From NCBI RefSeq assembly GCF_002979435.1, contig NZ_PCOV01000009.1:1-64000 (forward strand): DNA of 64,000 bases, in the 5' to 3' direction. Below the pieces are notes generated by a model. It was not told the origin of the DNA. It worked only from the letters and a program-made list of their open reading frames with translations, and made no database searches. The first letter of the stretch is position 1; each line of letters starts with the position of its first letter. Shown piece by piece: positions 22,767-31,705 of the stretch. The stretch is from Microbacterium sp. MYb66 (lineage in GTDB: Bacteria > Actinomycetota > Actinomycetes > Actinomycetales > Microbacteriaceae). The position numbers and the translations under genes were made by a program.

Positions 22767-23804
22767 TTACGCAGAATGTGTCAGCGCGTTGAGTCGGGAG
22801 ATGGCGCGCAGGTACTTCTTGCGGTACCCGCCGGCGAGCATCTCATCGGAGAAGACGGAGTCGAGACCGAGGCCGGTCGCGAGGATCGGGATCTGCGCGT
22901 CGTACACCCGGTCGACGAAGGCGACGAAGCGCAGCGCCTCCGACTGATCGGTGAGCTGACGCACGTCGCGCAGGCCCACGCCGTCCACGCCGTCGATGAG
23001 GCGGATGTAGCGCGAGGGGTGGACCTGAGCGAGGTGCCGGATCAGATCGTCGAACCGGTCATCGGAGAATGCTCCCTCCGATCCCGCGGATTCGGATGCC
23101 GCGGCGTAGGCGTCGTCGTCGAGGACCACCGCGTGCCCGTCGATCGCACGCTGGCGGAAGTCGACCCCGTCGATGCGCAGTGTCTGGAAGCTGTCCGACA
23201 TCGCGTGGATCTCCCGCAGGAAGTCCTGTGCGGCGAAGCGCCCCTCGCCGAGCGCGTTCGGCGGCGTGTTGGACGTGGCGGCGAGTCGGGTTCCGGTCGG
23301 CACGAGCTCGCCCAGGAGTCGGGTCATCACCATGGTGTCGCCCGGATCGTCGAGCTCGAACTCGTCGATGCAGAGCAGGTCCGCACCTTTGAGCAGGTCG
23401 ACCGTGTTCTTGTAGCCGAGCGCGCCGACGAGCGCGGTGTACTCGATGAACGAGCCGAAGTACTTCCTGCGAGCGGGCATCGCGTGATAGATCGATGCGA
23501 GCAGGTGCGTCTTGCCCACACCGAAGCCGCCGTCCAGGTACACGCCCGGCTTGAGCTCCGGCTCCTTCTTCGCCCGGCTGAAGAAGCCGCCGCGCTTGAC
23601 GGGGGCTCCCCGTCCGGCGAAGCGAAGGAGTGTCTCCTTCGCCTCTTCCTGGGAGGGATACGCGGGATCGGCGCGATAGCTGTCGAAGGTGGCCGTGTCG
23701 AACTGCGGCGGCGGCACCAGGCTCGCCAGCATCTCGGGTCCGCTGACGGTCGGCTGACGCTCGGTGAGGTGCACGATTCCCGTGCGGCTGGTCGTGTCGG
23801 TCAT
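22767..23804 (-). CDS. zapE: Cell division protein ZapE (AFG1-like ATPase)
   Basis: A 345-residue AFG1-like P-loop ATPase, which in proteobacteria joins the Z-ring under stress. It has Walker [19 protein letters not shown], Walker [15 protein letters not shown], sensor [14 protein letters not shown] and an [20 protein letters not shown] segment. I chose ATG 23804 (AGGA 5 bases upstream) over the GTG at 23807. It is divergent from the rhodanese gene and lies next to amt on the same strand. Confidence 0.9.
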   Translation of the reverse strand: MTDTTSRTGIVHLTERQPTVSGPEMLASLVPPPQFDTATFDSYRADPAYPSQEEAKETLLRFAGRGAPVKRGGFFSRAKKEPELKPGVYLDGGFGVGKTHLLASIYHAMPARRKYFGSFIEYTALVGALGYKNTVDLLKGADLLCIDEFELDDPGDTMVMTRLLGELVPTGTRLAATSNTPPNALGEGRFAAQDFLREIHAMSDSFQTLRIDGVDFRQRAIDGHAVVLDDDAYAAASESAGSEGAFSDDRFDDLIRHLAQVHPSRYIRLIDGVDGVGLRDVRQLTDQSEALRFVAFVDRVYDAQIPILATGLGLDSVFSDEMLAGGYRKKYLRAISRLNALTHSA

Positions 23805-23948
23805 CACGGTCCTGAATCAGGTGCTGGCCTGTGTCGAAGTCTTACGAATCGGGCGCAGGGTGCTCGGCGGGGATCTATCGTCGAAGGGACGGATCAACAC
23901 TACGCCGTCCGCACCCGCCCCTCGCCCGCTCAACGCTTCGGAGATCCC

Positions 23949-24842
23949 ATGGCCATCGAGTTCGACTCCTCCTCCCCCAAGTTCGCCGAGTACGCCGAGC
24001 CCGGTCGCCTGGTGACGACGGAGTGGCTCGCGGAACGACTGGGTGCGCCCGGGCTCGTGGTCGTCGAATCGGACGAGGACGTCCTCCTCTACGAGACCGG
24101 ACACATCCCCGGAGCCGTGAAGGTCGACTGGCACACCGAGCTCAACGACCCGGTGGTGCGTGACTACGTCGACGGCGAGGGCTTCGCCGAACTGCTCGGC
24201 CGCAAGGGCATCGAACGCTCGGACACCGTGGTCATCTACGGCGACAAGAACAACTGGTGGGCCGCCTATGCCCTCTGGGTGTTCTCGCTCTTCGGTCACG
24301 AAGACGTCCGCCTGCTCGACGGCGGACGCGATCGCTGGATCGCCGAGGGCCGCGAACTCACCCGCGAGCCGGCGAACCGCCCGGCGACGGAGTACCCGAT
24401 CGTCGAGCGCGACGACTCCCAGATCCGCGCCTACAAGGAGGATGTGCTCGCCCACATCGGCAGCCCGCTGATCGATGTCCGCTCGCCCGAGGAGTACAGC
24501 GGTGAGCGCACCACGGCGCCGGCCTACCCCGAGGAGGGGGCGCTGCGCGCCGGGCACATCCCGACGGCGCAGAGTGTGCCGTGGGCGAAGGCGGTCGCCG
24601 AGGACGGCGGCTTCCGCAGCCGCGCCGAGCTCGACGCGATCTACCGCGACGGGGCCGGACTGAAGGACGGTGACGACGTCGTCGCTTACTGCCGCATCGG
24701 TGAGCGCTCCAGCCACACGTGGTTCGTGCTCAAGCACCTGCTCGGCTTCGAGAACGTCCGCAACTACGACGGTTCGTGGACCGAATGGGGAAGCGCCGTA
24801 CGCGTGCCGATCGTGACCGGGGCCGAGCCTGGTTCGCTCTGA
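23949..24842 (+). CDS. sseA: Thiosulfate sulfurtransferase, two-domain rhodanese
   Basis: A 297-residue tandem rhodanese transferring sulfane sulfur, close in form to mycobacterial CysA2-type enzymes. The N-terminal inactive domain has [17 protein letters not shown] and [15 protein letters not shown]. The C-terminal domain has the catalytic Cys in [13 protein letters not shown] and the [13 protein letters not shown] motif. GGAG lies 5 bases before the ATG at 23949. SufE follows within 20 bases, so the pair probably feeds sulfur to Fe-S or thiol pathways. Confidence 0.92.
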   Translation: MAIEFDSSSPKFAEYAEPGRLVTTEWLAERLGAPGLVVVESDEDVLLYETGHIPGAVKVDWHTELNDPVVRDYVDGEGFAELLGRKGIERSDTVVIYGDKNNWWAAYALWVFSLFGHEDVRLLDGGRDRWIAEGRELTREPANRPATEYPIVERDDSQIRAYKEDVLAHIGSPLIDVRSPEEYSGERTTAPAYPEEGALRAGHIPTAQSVPWAKAVAEDGGFRSRAELDAIYRDGAGLKDGDDVVAYCRIGERSSHTWFVLKHLLGFENVRNYDGSWTEWGSAVRVPIVTGAEPGSL

Positions 24843-24846
24843 ACAT

Positions 24847-25293
24847 GTGACAATGACAGGGATGAGCACGAGCGAAGTTCCTGACGCACTGGCCGAGATC
24901 CGCGACGGCTTCCTGGAGACCCCGGAGGCCGATCGCCTGCTGCTCCTGCTCGAGTACTCGGACGAACTGCCGGATGTCTCCGACGAGGTCGCCGCGCACC
25001 CCGAGATGTACGAGCGCGTCGCCGAGTGCCAGTCCCCCGTCTACATCCACGTCGAGGTGAACGACGACGTGGTGACGATGCACGCCAGCGCCCCGCCGGA
25101 GGCTCCGACGACTCGCGGCTTCGCGAGCATCCTGGTGCAGGGCATCAGCGGGCTCAGCGCCGACGAGGTGCTCGCGATCCCGAACGACTACCCGCAGACG
25201 ATCGGCCTCACCAAGGCCGTGTCGCCGTTGCGCATCGGAGGCATGACGGGGATGCTGATGCGGGCGAAGAACCAGGTCAGGCAGAAGCGCTGA
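24847..25293 (+). CDS. sufE: SufE family Fe-S cluster assembly protein
   Basis: SufE accepts sulfur from a cysteine desulfurase and passes it on to scaffold proteins. The 148-residue frame has the catalytic cysteine in RVAECQSPVYIHV, the LLEYSDELPD motif and the ending SPLRIGGMTGML. Three in-frame starts exist: GTG 24847, ATG 24853 and ATG 24862. None has a good Shine-Dalgarno, and family length slightly favours 24862. It is 4-19 bases after the rhodanese stop, hence one operon. Its end overlaps the converging hydrolase by 17 bases. Confidence 0.9.
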   Translation: MTMTGMSTSEVPDALAEIRDGFLETPEADRLLLLLEYSDELPDVSDEVAAHPEMYERVAECQSPVYIHVEVNDDVVTMHASAPPEAPTTRGFASILVQGISGLSADEVLAIPNDYPQTIGLTKAVSPLRIGGMTGMLMRAKNQVRQKR

Positions 25294-26431
25294 AGCCCTG
25301 CGCATCCAGCCAATCGGTGATCGCCGTGGTCCAGCCGGTCTGGTCGTAGTTCCACAGCTTCGTGTGCCGTGCCACCGTGAACCGCGGCATGGTCACGAGA
25401 TCAGGCCGCGCCTCCTCCAGCGCGTGCGAGGAGTCCGCCGGCACGAAGCCGTCGTCGTCGCTGTGCAGGATGAGGATCGGCGCAGTCAGCTCGTCGGCGC
25501 GGGCGACCATGTCCAGACGATCGAACGGGATCGGCTCGTCCGCACCGCTGAGCCGCGCGGTGAGGGGCATCTGGAGAGCACCCATGGCGAGACCGGGGAG
25601 CGGCGGGCGGACCCCGGCCAGCTTCGCCTGGAAGCGCAGCACCGTCCGCCAGTCGACGACCGGGGACTCGAGGATGATCCCCGCGATGCGGTCGCGATGC
25701 CCGGAGGTGACCGCAGCCTGCAGCGACACCGCGCCACCCATCGACCACCCCATCAGGATCACGCGGTCCGCACCGTGGCGGAGCGCGTAGGCGATCGCCG
25801 CATCGACGTCGCGCCATTCCGAGGCTCCGAGCGCGTAGGCGCCTGCCCTGGTGCGCGGAGCTTCTCCGTCGTTGCGGTACGAGACGACCAGAGTGGGCAG
25901 GCCGGCGGCGTGCAGCACGGGAACGGCCCGCAGGCATTCGGCGCGTGTCGCGCCGCGGCCGTGCACCTGGATCACCCAGGTCGAGGACGATGCCGGGAAA
26001 TACCAGGCGGGGCACGGTCCGGCGGGAGAGCCGATCAGCACGTTCTCCCAGCGCAGATGCAGCTCGCTCGGCGAGGAGTAGTAGTAGCCGCTGAACGCGG
26101 CAGCCCGATCCACCCGGGCACCGGGCTCGATCTGGGTGAGGAGCTTGCGGCGCACGCTCGTCGCGTCCGCGCTGAGGACCGCGCCGAGCTTGACGTACCC
26201 GTAGGTCCCGGTCGTGAACAGGCCGTAACGACCCGGCAGCTCCGTGTCGAGTGAGCGCTTCAGCTCGATGGTCTGGGCGCCGGTGTCCACGGCGAGGATC
26301 TCGGTGTCCGTCGTGCGGCGCATGGGCGTCACCACCCGACGGGCGACGGCGAACACGACGAGAGCAAGCGCTGCCCCGAACGCGAAGAGGGCAGGGACAA
26401 GGAGCGTAACGGCGTGCCTGAGTCTCTTCAT
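25277..26431 (-). CDS. Membrane-anchored alpha/beta hydrolase
   Basis: A 384-residue protein with an N-terminal membrane helix (VTLLVPALFAFGAALALVVF) that probably leaves the enzyme outside the cell. The hydrolase core shows WVIQVHGRGATRAE, nucleophile GWSMGGAVSLQ, acid HSDDDGFVPA and His near the C-terminus (VARHTKLWNYD). It resembles S9-type peptidase/esterase folds. The substrate is not evident. It is monocistronic, its stop overlapping the SufE stop on the other strand. Confidence 0.85.
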   Translation of the reverse strand: MKRLRHAVTLLVPALFAFGAALALVVFAVARRVVTPMRRTTDTEILAVDTGAQTIELKRSLDTELPGRYGLFTTGTYGYVKLGAVLSADATSVRRKLLTQIEPGARVDRAAAFSGYYYSSPSELHLRWENVLIGSPAGPCPAWYFPASSSTWVIQVHGRGATRAECLRAVPVLHAAGLPTLVVSYRNDGEAPRTRAGAYALGASEWRDVDAAIAYALRHGADRVILMGWSMGGAVSLQAAVTSGHRDRIAGIILESPVVDWRTVLRFQAKLAGVRPPLPGLAMGALQMPLTARLSGADEPIPFDRLDMVARADELTAPILILHSDDDGFVPADSSHALEEARPDLVTMPRFTVARHTKLWNYDQTGWTTAITDWLDAQGFSASA

Positions 26432-26444
26432 CGCTTCCTGACTC

Positions 26445-26450
26445 TAGCCT
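26445..26450 (+). promoter_or_regulatory. -10 box, likely leaderless promoter of DUF3000-rnd
   Basis: TAGCCT ends 6 bases before the GTG start at 26457, with no Shine-Dalgarno in between. The unit drives DUF3000 and the overlapping ribonuclease D gene. Confidence 0.45.
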
Positions 26451-26456
26451 GTTGCC

Positions 26457-27038
26457 GTGACCGCACACCCCGAGGTCGGGACCCCTTTCGAGAGCGCCGT
26501 GGCCGAACTGCGCGAGACCGCGTTCCGCGATGACATCGCGGTGCGCGAGATCACCACGCCGCAAGGGCTCGCCCCCTTCGCGATCGCCCTCGCCGCCGAC
26601 GTGCGTCCGGAGGGCGACGGCGAGTCGGTGTACGGCACCGGTCGGTTCGTCCTGCTGCATGACCCCGATGAGCCGGGCGCGTGGGGTGGATCCTGGCGCA
26701 TCGTGATCTTCGCCCAGGCACCTCTCGAGACCGAGATCGGCACCGACCCCCTCCTGGCCGATGTGACGTGGTCGTGGCTCGTCGATGCCCTGGACTCCCG
26801 AGACGCCGTCTATCACGCGGCCTCGGGCACTTCGACGAAGACACTGTCGAAGGGATTCGGCGGTCTCGCCGTCGAAGGAGACGGAGCACAGATAGAATTG
26901 CGGGCGTCCTGGACTCCGGAGGGCCCGTTCCGACCGCACGTCGAAGCATGGGCCGAGCTGGTCGGAATGCTGGCGGGACTTCCGCCCGGCTCCGAGGGCA
27001 TCGCCGTGATCGGCGCGCGAAAGGCTGTACGTGACTGA
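26457..27038 (+). CDS. DUF3000 domain protein
   Basis: A 193-residue actinobacterial DUF3000 protein of unknown function, nearly always next to ribonuclease D. Typical segments are FESAVAELRETAFRDDI, LAPFAIALAADV, WGGSWRIVIFAQAPLE, ADVTWSWLVDAL and ASGTSTKTLSKGFGGL. The GTG start at 26457 appears leaderless. Its last codons overlap the GTG start of rnd by 8 bases, implying translational coupling and a possible role in RNA metabolism. Confidence 0.9.
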   Translation: MTAHPEVGTPFESAVAELRETAFRDDIAVREITTPQGLAPFAIALAADVRPEGDGESVYGTGRFVLLHDPDEPGAWGGSWRIVIFAQAPLETEIGTDPLLADVTWSWLVDALDSRDAVYHAASGTSTKTLSKGFGGLAVEGDGAQIELRASWTPEGPFRPHVEAWAELVGMLAGLPPGSEGIAVIGARKAVRD

Positions 27039-28224
27039 ATACTCCGTGATCTCCGACGTCGAGGAGTTCCGCGCGGCATGCACCGCGCTCACCGCCGGCA
27101 CCGGGCCGGTCGCCGTGGACGTGGAGCGCGCGTCCGGCTTCCGCTACTCGCAGCGCGCCTATCTGGTGCAGGTCTTCCGGCGCGGCGCGGGCGTCTTCCT
27201 CTTCGATCCTCCGGCTGTCGGAGACTTCGCGCCGTTGCAGGCCGCCATCGGCGACGTCGAGTGGGTGCTCCATGCCGCGAGCCAGGACCTGCCGTCGTTG
27301 CGCGAGCTGGGCCTCGAACCCCCCGTGATCTTCGACACCGAGCTCGCATCCCGTCTCCTCGGACATGAGCGCGTCGGACTCGGGGCGGTCGTCGAGGACA
27401 CGCTGGGCATCACGCTCAAGAAGGAGCATTCCGCGGCCGACTGGTCGACGCGGCCGCTTCCCGATTCCTGGCTCGACTACGCCGCCCTCGACGTTCTGCA
27501 CCTGGTCGATGTGCGAGACGCCCTCGTCCTCGAGCTGGAGGAGCAGGGCAAGACGGAGTTCGCCGCCGAGGAGTTCGCCGCCACTCTCGCCCGCGCGCCG
27601 AAGCCGCCGCGCGAAGACCCCTGGCGTCGACTCAGCGGACTCCACCAGGTGCGCGGAGCACGAAACCTCGCCGTCGCACGTTCCCTCTGGCAGGCCCGCG
27701 AGGCATACGCACAGGACCAGGACACCTCTCCCGGTCGGCTCGTCCCCGACCGTTCACTGGTGGCCGCGGTGATGGCGAATCCGTCGTCGAAGCAGGCACT
27801 GGCCGGCATCAAGGAGTTCCAGGGCCGCGCCAGCCGCACGCAGCTCGACCGCTGGTGGCAGGCTATCGTCGACGGCCGCGCCTCCGAGGAGCTGCCCCGC
27901 GAGCGAGTTCCCAGCGACACCCTGCCTCCGCCCCGGGCGTGGGCCGACCGCAACCCCGAGGCGGATGCGCGCCTCAAGGCCGCTCGCCCCGTCGTCGAAG
28001 CAGTGGCGGAAGAGCTGGGGATGCCGACCGAGAACCTCCTCACCCCGGAGTACCTGCGCAGGGTCGCCTGGGACGTGCCGGGCGAGACAGCCGAGGACAT
28101 CGCCGCCGCGCTCGCAGAGCTGGGCGCGCGGCCCTGGCAGATTGCACAGACTGCACAGAAGATCGCCGCCGCCTTTGTAGAAGCCGCGCAATCGCCCGAC
28201 ACCACGCCCGCACCCGCTTCGTAG
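27031..28224 (+). CDS. rnd: Ribonuclease D
   Basis: A 397-residue 3'-5' exonuclease for tRNA 3' processing. The DEDD core is visible: VAVDVERASGFRY (Asp and Glu), HAASQDLPSLRELG, and DYAALDVLHLVDV as the third motif. C-terminal HRDC-type helices span about residues 200-370 (DRSLVAAVMANPSSKQAL). The GTG start overlaps DUF3000. The gene ends 73 bases before the thiolase, which has its own promoter-like box. Confidence 0.92.
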   Translation: MTEYSVISDVEEFRAACTALTAGTGPVAVDVERASGFRYSQRAYLVQVFRRGAGVFLFDPPAVGDFAPLQAAIGDVEWVLHAASQDLPSLRELGLEPPVIFDTELASRLLGHERVGLGAVVEDTLGITLKKEHSAADWSTRPLPDSWLDYAALDVLHLVDVRDALVLELEEQGKTEFAAEEFAATLARAPKPPREDPWRRLSGLHQVRGARNLAVARSLWQAREAYAQDQDTSPGRLVPDRSLVAAVMANPSSKQALAGIKEFQGRASRTQLDRWWQAIVDGRASEELPRERVPSDTLPPPRAWADRNPEADARLKAARPVVEAVAEELGMPTENLLTPEYLRRVAWDVPGETAEDIAAALAELGARPWQIAQTAQKIAAAFVEAAQSPDTTPAPAS

Positions 28225-28263
28225 GTTCGATCCAACCGATTCCTCCCCGTTTCGGAGGCTTCA

Positions 28264-28269
28264 TAGACT
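28264..28269 (+). promoter_or_regulatory. -10 box of the beta-oxidation operon
   Basis: TAGACT lies 28 bases before the thiolase GTG. A TTGGAGG ribosome binding site (28287-28293) lies between, so this is an ordinary leadered promoter. No clear -35 box is seen. Confidence 0.4.
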
Positions 28270-28297
28270 GAGGCCTACGCACAAACTTGGAGGCAGA

Positions 28298-29503
28298 GTG
28301 GCCGAGATCTCGGACGTCTTCTTCGTCGATGGAGTGCGCACCCCCTTCGGGCGCGCCGGCGAAAAGGGCATGTACTGGAACACCCGCGCAGATGACCTCG
28401 CCGTGAAGGCGACCATCGGCCTCATGGAGCGGAACGCGGCCGTGCCGGCCGACCGCATCGACGATGTCGCGATCGCAGCGACAAGCCAGACCGGAGACCA
28501 GGGCCTCACCCTCGGCCGCTCCGTGGCGATTCTCGCCGGGCTCCCTCAGACGGTCCCCGGACTCGCTGTCGAGCGCATGTGCGCCGGTGCGATGACCAGC
28601 GTCACGACCATGGGCGCATCGATCGGTGTCGGCATGTACGACTTCGCGATCGCCGGCGGCGTCGAGCACATGGGACACCACCCGATCGGCGGCAACGCCG
28701 ACCCGAATCCCCGCTTCGTGGCCGAGAAGATGGTCGATCCCGGGGCGCTCAACATGGGCGTCACGGCCGAGCGCATCTTCGACCGCTTCCCGCACCTCAC
28801 CAAGGAGCGCTCCGACCGCTTCGGCATGCTGAGCCAGCACAAGGTGCAGGCCGCCTACGATGCCGGCAAGATCCAGCCCGATCTGGTGCCGGTGGCGACC
28901 AAGAGCGCTGACGGCGCGTGGGGTCTCGCCACCGAGGACGAGGGTCGCCGCCCGCAGACCACGATGGAGGACCTCGCCGCGCTGAAGACGCCGTTCCGCC
29001 CGCACGGACGCGTCACGGCCGGCACCTCCTCCCCGCTGACCGACGGAGCGACCATGTCGCTCCTCGCCGGCGGCGGTGCCGTGAAGGAGTTCGGCCTCGC
29101 CCCGAAGATGCGCATGGTTTCGTTCGCGTTCGCGGGCGTGCAGCCGGAAATCATGGGCATCGGTCCGATTCCCTCGACCGAGAAGGCCCTCCAGAAGGCC
29201 GGCCTCACGATCGCCGACATCGGGCTGTTCGAGCTCAATGAGGCGTTCGCGATCCAGGTGATCTCGCTGCTCGACCACTTCGGCATCGCTGACGACGACC
29301 CCCGCGTCAACCAGTGGGGTGGAGCGATCGCACTCGGACACCCGCTCGCGGCATCCGGCGTGCGTCTGATGATCCAGCTCGCGGCACAGTTCGCCGAGCG
29401 CCCCGATGTCCGCTACGGTCTGACAGCCATGTGCGTCGGCCTCGGCCAGGGCGGCTCGGTCATCTGGGAGAACCCGCACTACGACGGCAAGAAGAAGAAG
29501 TGA
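28298..29503 (+). CDS. Acetyl-CoA C-acyltransferase (thiolase)
   Basis: A 401-residue thiolase cleaving 3-ketoacyl-CoA in beta-oxidation. The active-site Cys is in ERMCAGAMTSV (about residue 93). The GHP motif is in IALGHPLAASG, and the second catalytic Cys is in AMCVGLGQGGSVIWE. The GNEAF-type motif is LFELNEAFAIQV. The GTG start is supported by TTGGAGG 6 bases upstream. Its stop overlaps the GTG start of the FadB-like gene (GTGA), a coupled FadA-FadB pair in which the thiolase comes first. Confidence 0.93.
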   Translation: MAEISDVFFVDGVRTPFGRAGEKGMYWNTRADDLAVKATIGLMERNAAVPADRIDDVAIAATSQTGDQGLTLGRSVAILAGLPQTVPGLAVERMCAGAMTSVTTMGASIGVGMYDFAIAGGVEHMGHHPIGGNADPNPRFVAEKMVDPGALNMGVTAERIFDRFPHLTKERSDRFGMLSQHKVQAAYDAGKIQPDLVPVATKSADGAWGLATEDEGRRPQTTMEDLAALKTPFRPHGRVTAGTSSPLTDGATMSLLAGGGAVKEFGLAPKMRMVSFAFAGVQPEIMGIGPIPSTEKALQKAGLTIADIGLFELNEAFAIQVISLLDHFGIADDDPRVNQWGGAIALGHPLAASGVRLMIQLAAQFAERPDVRYGLTAMCVGLGQGGSVIWENPHYDGKKKK

Positions 29504-31656
29504 GCGCCCCTGTGACGAACTACGACGACATCGACTTCTCCCCGATTCAGGCGCTCACGGAGGGCGAGGTCATCACGCACTCCCCCGTGCGCGACATCCG
29601 TCTCGCGTCCGGCAAGGTACTCGCCCTGATCACCCTGGACAACGGTCGTGACCACACGCGTCCGAACACGCTCGGACCCGCGACCCTCACGGAGCTGGGC
29701 GAGACGCTCGACGGACTCAGGGCACGAGCCGCAGCCGGCGAGATCCAGGCGGTCGGCATCACGGGAAAGCAGTACATCCTCGCCGCCGGCGCCGACCTCT
29801 CCGACATCAGCAAGGTCGGATCTCGTGACAACGCGCGTCTGATCGCGCAGCTCGGCCACAAGGTCCTCGGGAAGTTCAGTGAGCTCGGCGTTCCGTCGTT
29901 CGCGTTCGTGAACGGCCTCGCGCTGGGCGGCGGTCTCGAGATCGCACTGAACTCGACGTACCGCACGGTCGACGCGTCGGCGGCGGCCATCGCCCTGCCC
30001 GAGGTCTTCCTGGGCATCATTCCGGGCTGGGGTGGCGCCTATCTGCTGCCGAACCTGATCGGCATCGAGAACGCCCTGGAGGTCGTCATCTCGAACCCGC
30101 TCAAGCAGAACCGGATGCTGAAGCCGCAGCAGGCCTTCGACCTCGGCGTCGTCGACGCCATCTTCCCGGCGGCGAACTATCTCGAGAACTCGCTGGCATG
30201 GGCAGACGCGGTCCTCGGCGGCAAGAAGGTCGAGCGCAAGAACGAGCCGGGCAAGATCGAGCGCCTCACCAAGTGGCCGATCGCCATCAAGATGGCGCGC
30301 GCCATGCTCGAGTCGAAGATCGGTACCGTGCCCAAGTCGCCGTACGCCGCGCTCGAGCTTCTCGACAAGGCGAAGAGCGGTACGAAGGCCGAGGGCTTCG
30401 CCCGCGAGGACGAGGCATTGGCCGAGCTCGTCACGGGCGACCAGTTCGCCGCGTCGATGTACGCGTTCGACCTGGTGCAGAAACGCGCGAAGCGTCCCGT
30501 CGGCGCCCCCGACAAGGAGCTGGCGAAGAAGGTGACCAAGGTCGGCATCATCGGCGCAGGCCTCATGGCGAGCCAGTTCGCGCTGCTCTTCGTGCGCAAG
30601 CTCCAGGTGCCCGTGCTCATCACCGACCTCGACCAGGCGCGCGTCGACAAGGGCGTCGCCTACATCCACGAGGAGATCGGCAAGCTCGAGGCCAAGGGTC
30701 GTCTCGACTCCGACTCGGCGAACAAGCTGCGCGCGCTCGTCACCGGCACGACCGACAAGAGCCTGTACGCGGACTGCGACTTCGTGATCGAGGCCGTGTT
30801 CGAAGAGGTCGGCGTCAAGCAGCAGGTCTTCGGTGAGATCGAGAAGATCATCGCCGAGGACGCGATCCTCGCGACGAACACCTCGTCGCTGTCGGTCGAG
30901 GAGATCGGCGCGAAGCTCGCACACCCCGAACGCCTCGTCGGATTCCACTTCTTCAACCCCGTCGCGGTGATGCCGCTGATCGAGATCGTGAAGACGCCGA
31001 CGACCGCGGACGCCGCGCTGTCGACCGCATTCGTCGTCGCGAAGAACCTGGGCAAGAACGCGGTGCTCACCGCCGACGCGCCCGGATTCGTCGTGAACCG
31101 GCTGCTCGCCAAGGTGATGGGAGAGGCCGCCCGCGCCGTCTACGAGGGAACTCCGATCGCCGACGTCGAGAAGGCCTTCGGTCCTCTCGGCCTGCCGATG
31201 GGCCCGTTCCAGCTGATCGACCTGGTCGGCTGGAAGGTCGCCGCGCACGTGCAGGACACCATGGTGCACGCCTTCCCCGATCGGTTCTACGCCAACGAGA
31301 ACTTCCACGCACTCGCCGAACTCGACGCGGTCGTCGAGAAGGACAAGGGCGGTCGTGTCGTCGGGTGGAGCAAGCAGGCGGAGAAAGTCCTCAAGGGCGC
31401 GGTCGGTAAGACCCCCGCGTCGGCGGCGACGATCCTCCAGCGCGTGCAGGACGGCCTGGCCACCGAGATCAAGCTGATGCTCGACGAGGGCGTCGTCCCG
31501 GAGGTCGAGGACATCGACCTGTGCCTGATCCTGGGCGCGGGCTGGCCGTTCATCGACGGCGGAGCATCACCGTACCTCGACCGCGAGGGTGCGTCGGAGC
31601 GGGCGTTCGGCGGCTCGTTCCACACCCCGCAGATCCGCGGCGTCGAAAACCGCTGA
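29500..31656 (+). CDS. Fatty-acid oxidation protein: enoyl-CoA hydratase plus 3-hydroxyacyl-CoA dehydrogenase
   Basis: A 718-residue bifunctional FadB-type enzyme. The N-terminal crotonase domain spans about residues 1-200, with GLALGGGLEIALNS and PEVFLGIIPGWGGAYLLP. The dehydrogenase Rossmann motif GIIGAGLMASQFALLF lies near residue 350, followed by NTSSLSVEEI, HFFNPV and a C-terminal domain with DAPGFVVNRLL. Start GTG 29500 overlaps the thiolase stop; GTG 29512 is an alternative. Together the two genes perform the last three steps of beta-oxidation. A strong hairpin ends the operon. Confidence 0.93.
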   Translation: MSAPVTNYDDIDFSPIQALTEGEVITHSPVRDIRLASGKVLALITLDNGRDHTRPNTLGPATLTELGETLDGLRARAAAGEIQAVGITGKQYILAAGADLSDISKVGSRDNARLIAQLGHKVLGKFSELGVPSFAFVNGLALGGGLEIALNSTYRTVDASAAAIALPEVFLGIIPGWGGAYLLPNLIGIENALEVVISNPLKQNRMLKPQQAFDLGVVDAIFPAANYLENSLAWADAVLGGKKVERKNEPGKIERLTKWPIAIKMARAMLESKIGTVPKSPYAALELLDKAKSGTKAEGFAREDEALAELVTGDQFAASMYAFDLVQKRAKRPVGAPDKELAKKVTKVGIIGAGLMASQFALLFVRKLQVPVLITDLDQARVDKGVAYIHEEIGKLEAKGRLDSDSANKLRALVTGTTDKSLYADCDFVIEAVFEEVGVKQQVFGEIEKIIAEDAILATNTSSLSVEEIGAKLAHPERLVGFHFFNPVAVMPLIEIVKTPTTADAALSTAFVVAKNLGKNAVLTADAPGFVVNRLLAKVMGEAARAVYEGTPIADVEKAFGPLGLPMGPFQLIDLVGWKVAAHVQDTMVHAFPDRFYANENFHALAELDAVVEKDKGGRVVGWSKQAEKVLKGAVGKTPASAATILQRVQDGLATEIKLMLDEGVVPEVEDIDLCLILGAGWPFIDGGASPYLDREGASERAFGGSFHTPQIRGVENR

Positions 31657-31674
31657 TCGAAGGCGAGAACACGA

Positions 31675-31700
31675 GGGGCCGCATCGACCGATGCGGCCCC
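31675..31700. terminator. Bidirectional terminator
   Basis: GGGGCCGCATC (31675-31685) pairs with GATGCGGCCCC (31690-31700), 11 base pairs closed by GACC. TTCGTCT follows. It serves the converging FadB-like (end 31656) and GMC (end 31706) genes. Confidence 0.8.
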
Positions 31701-31705
31701 TTCGT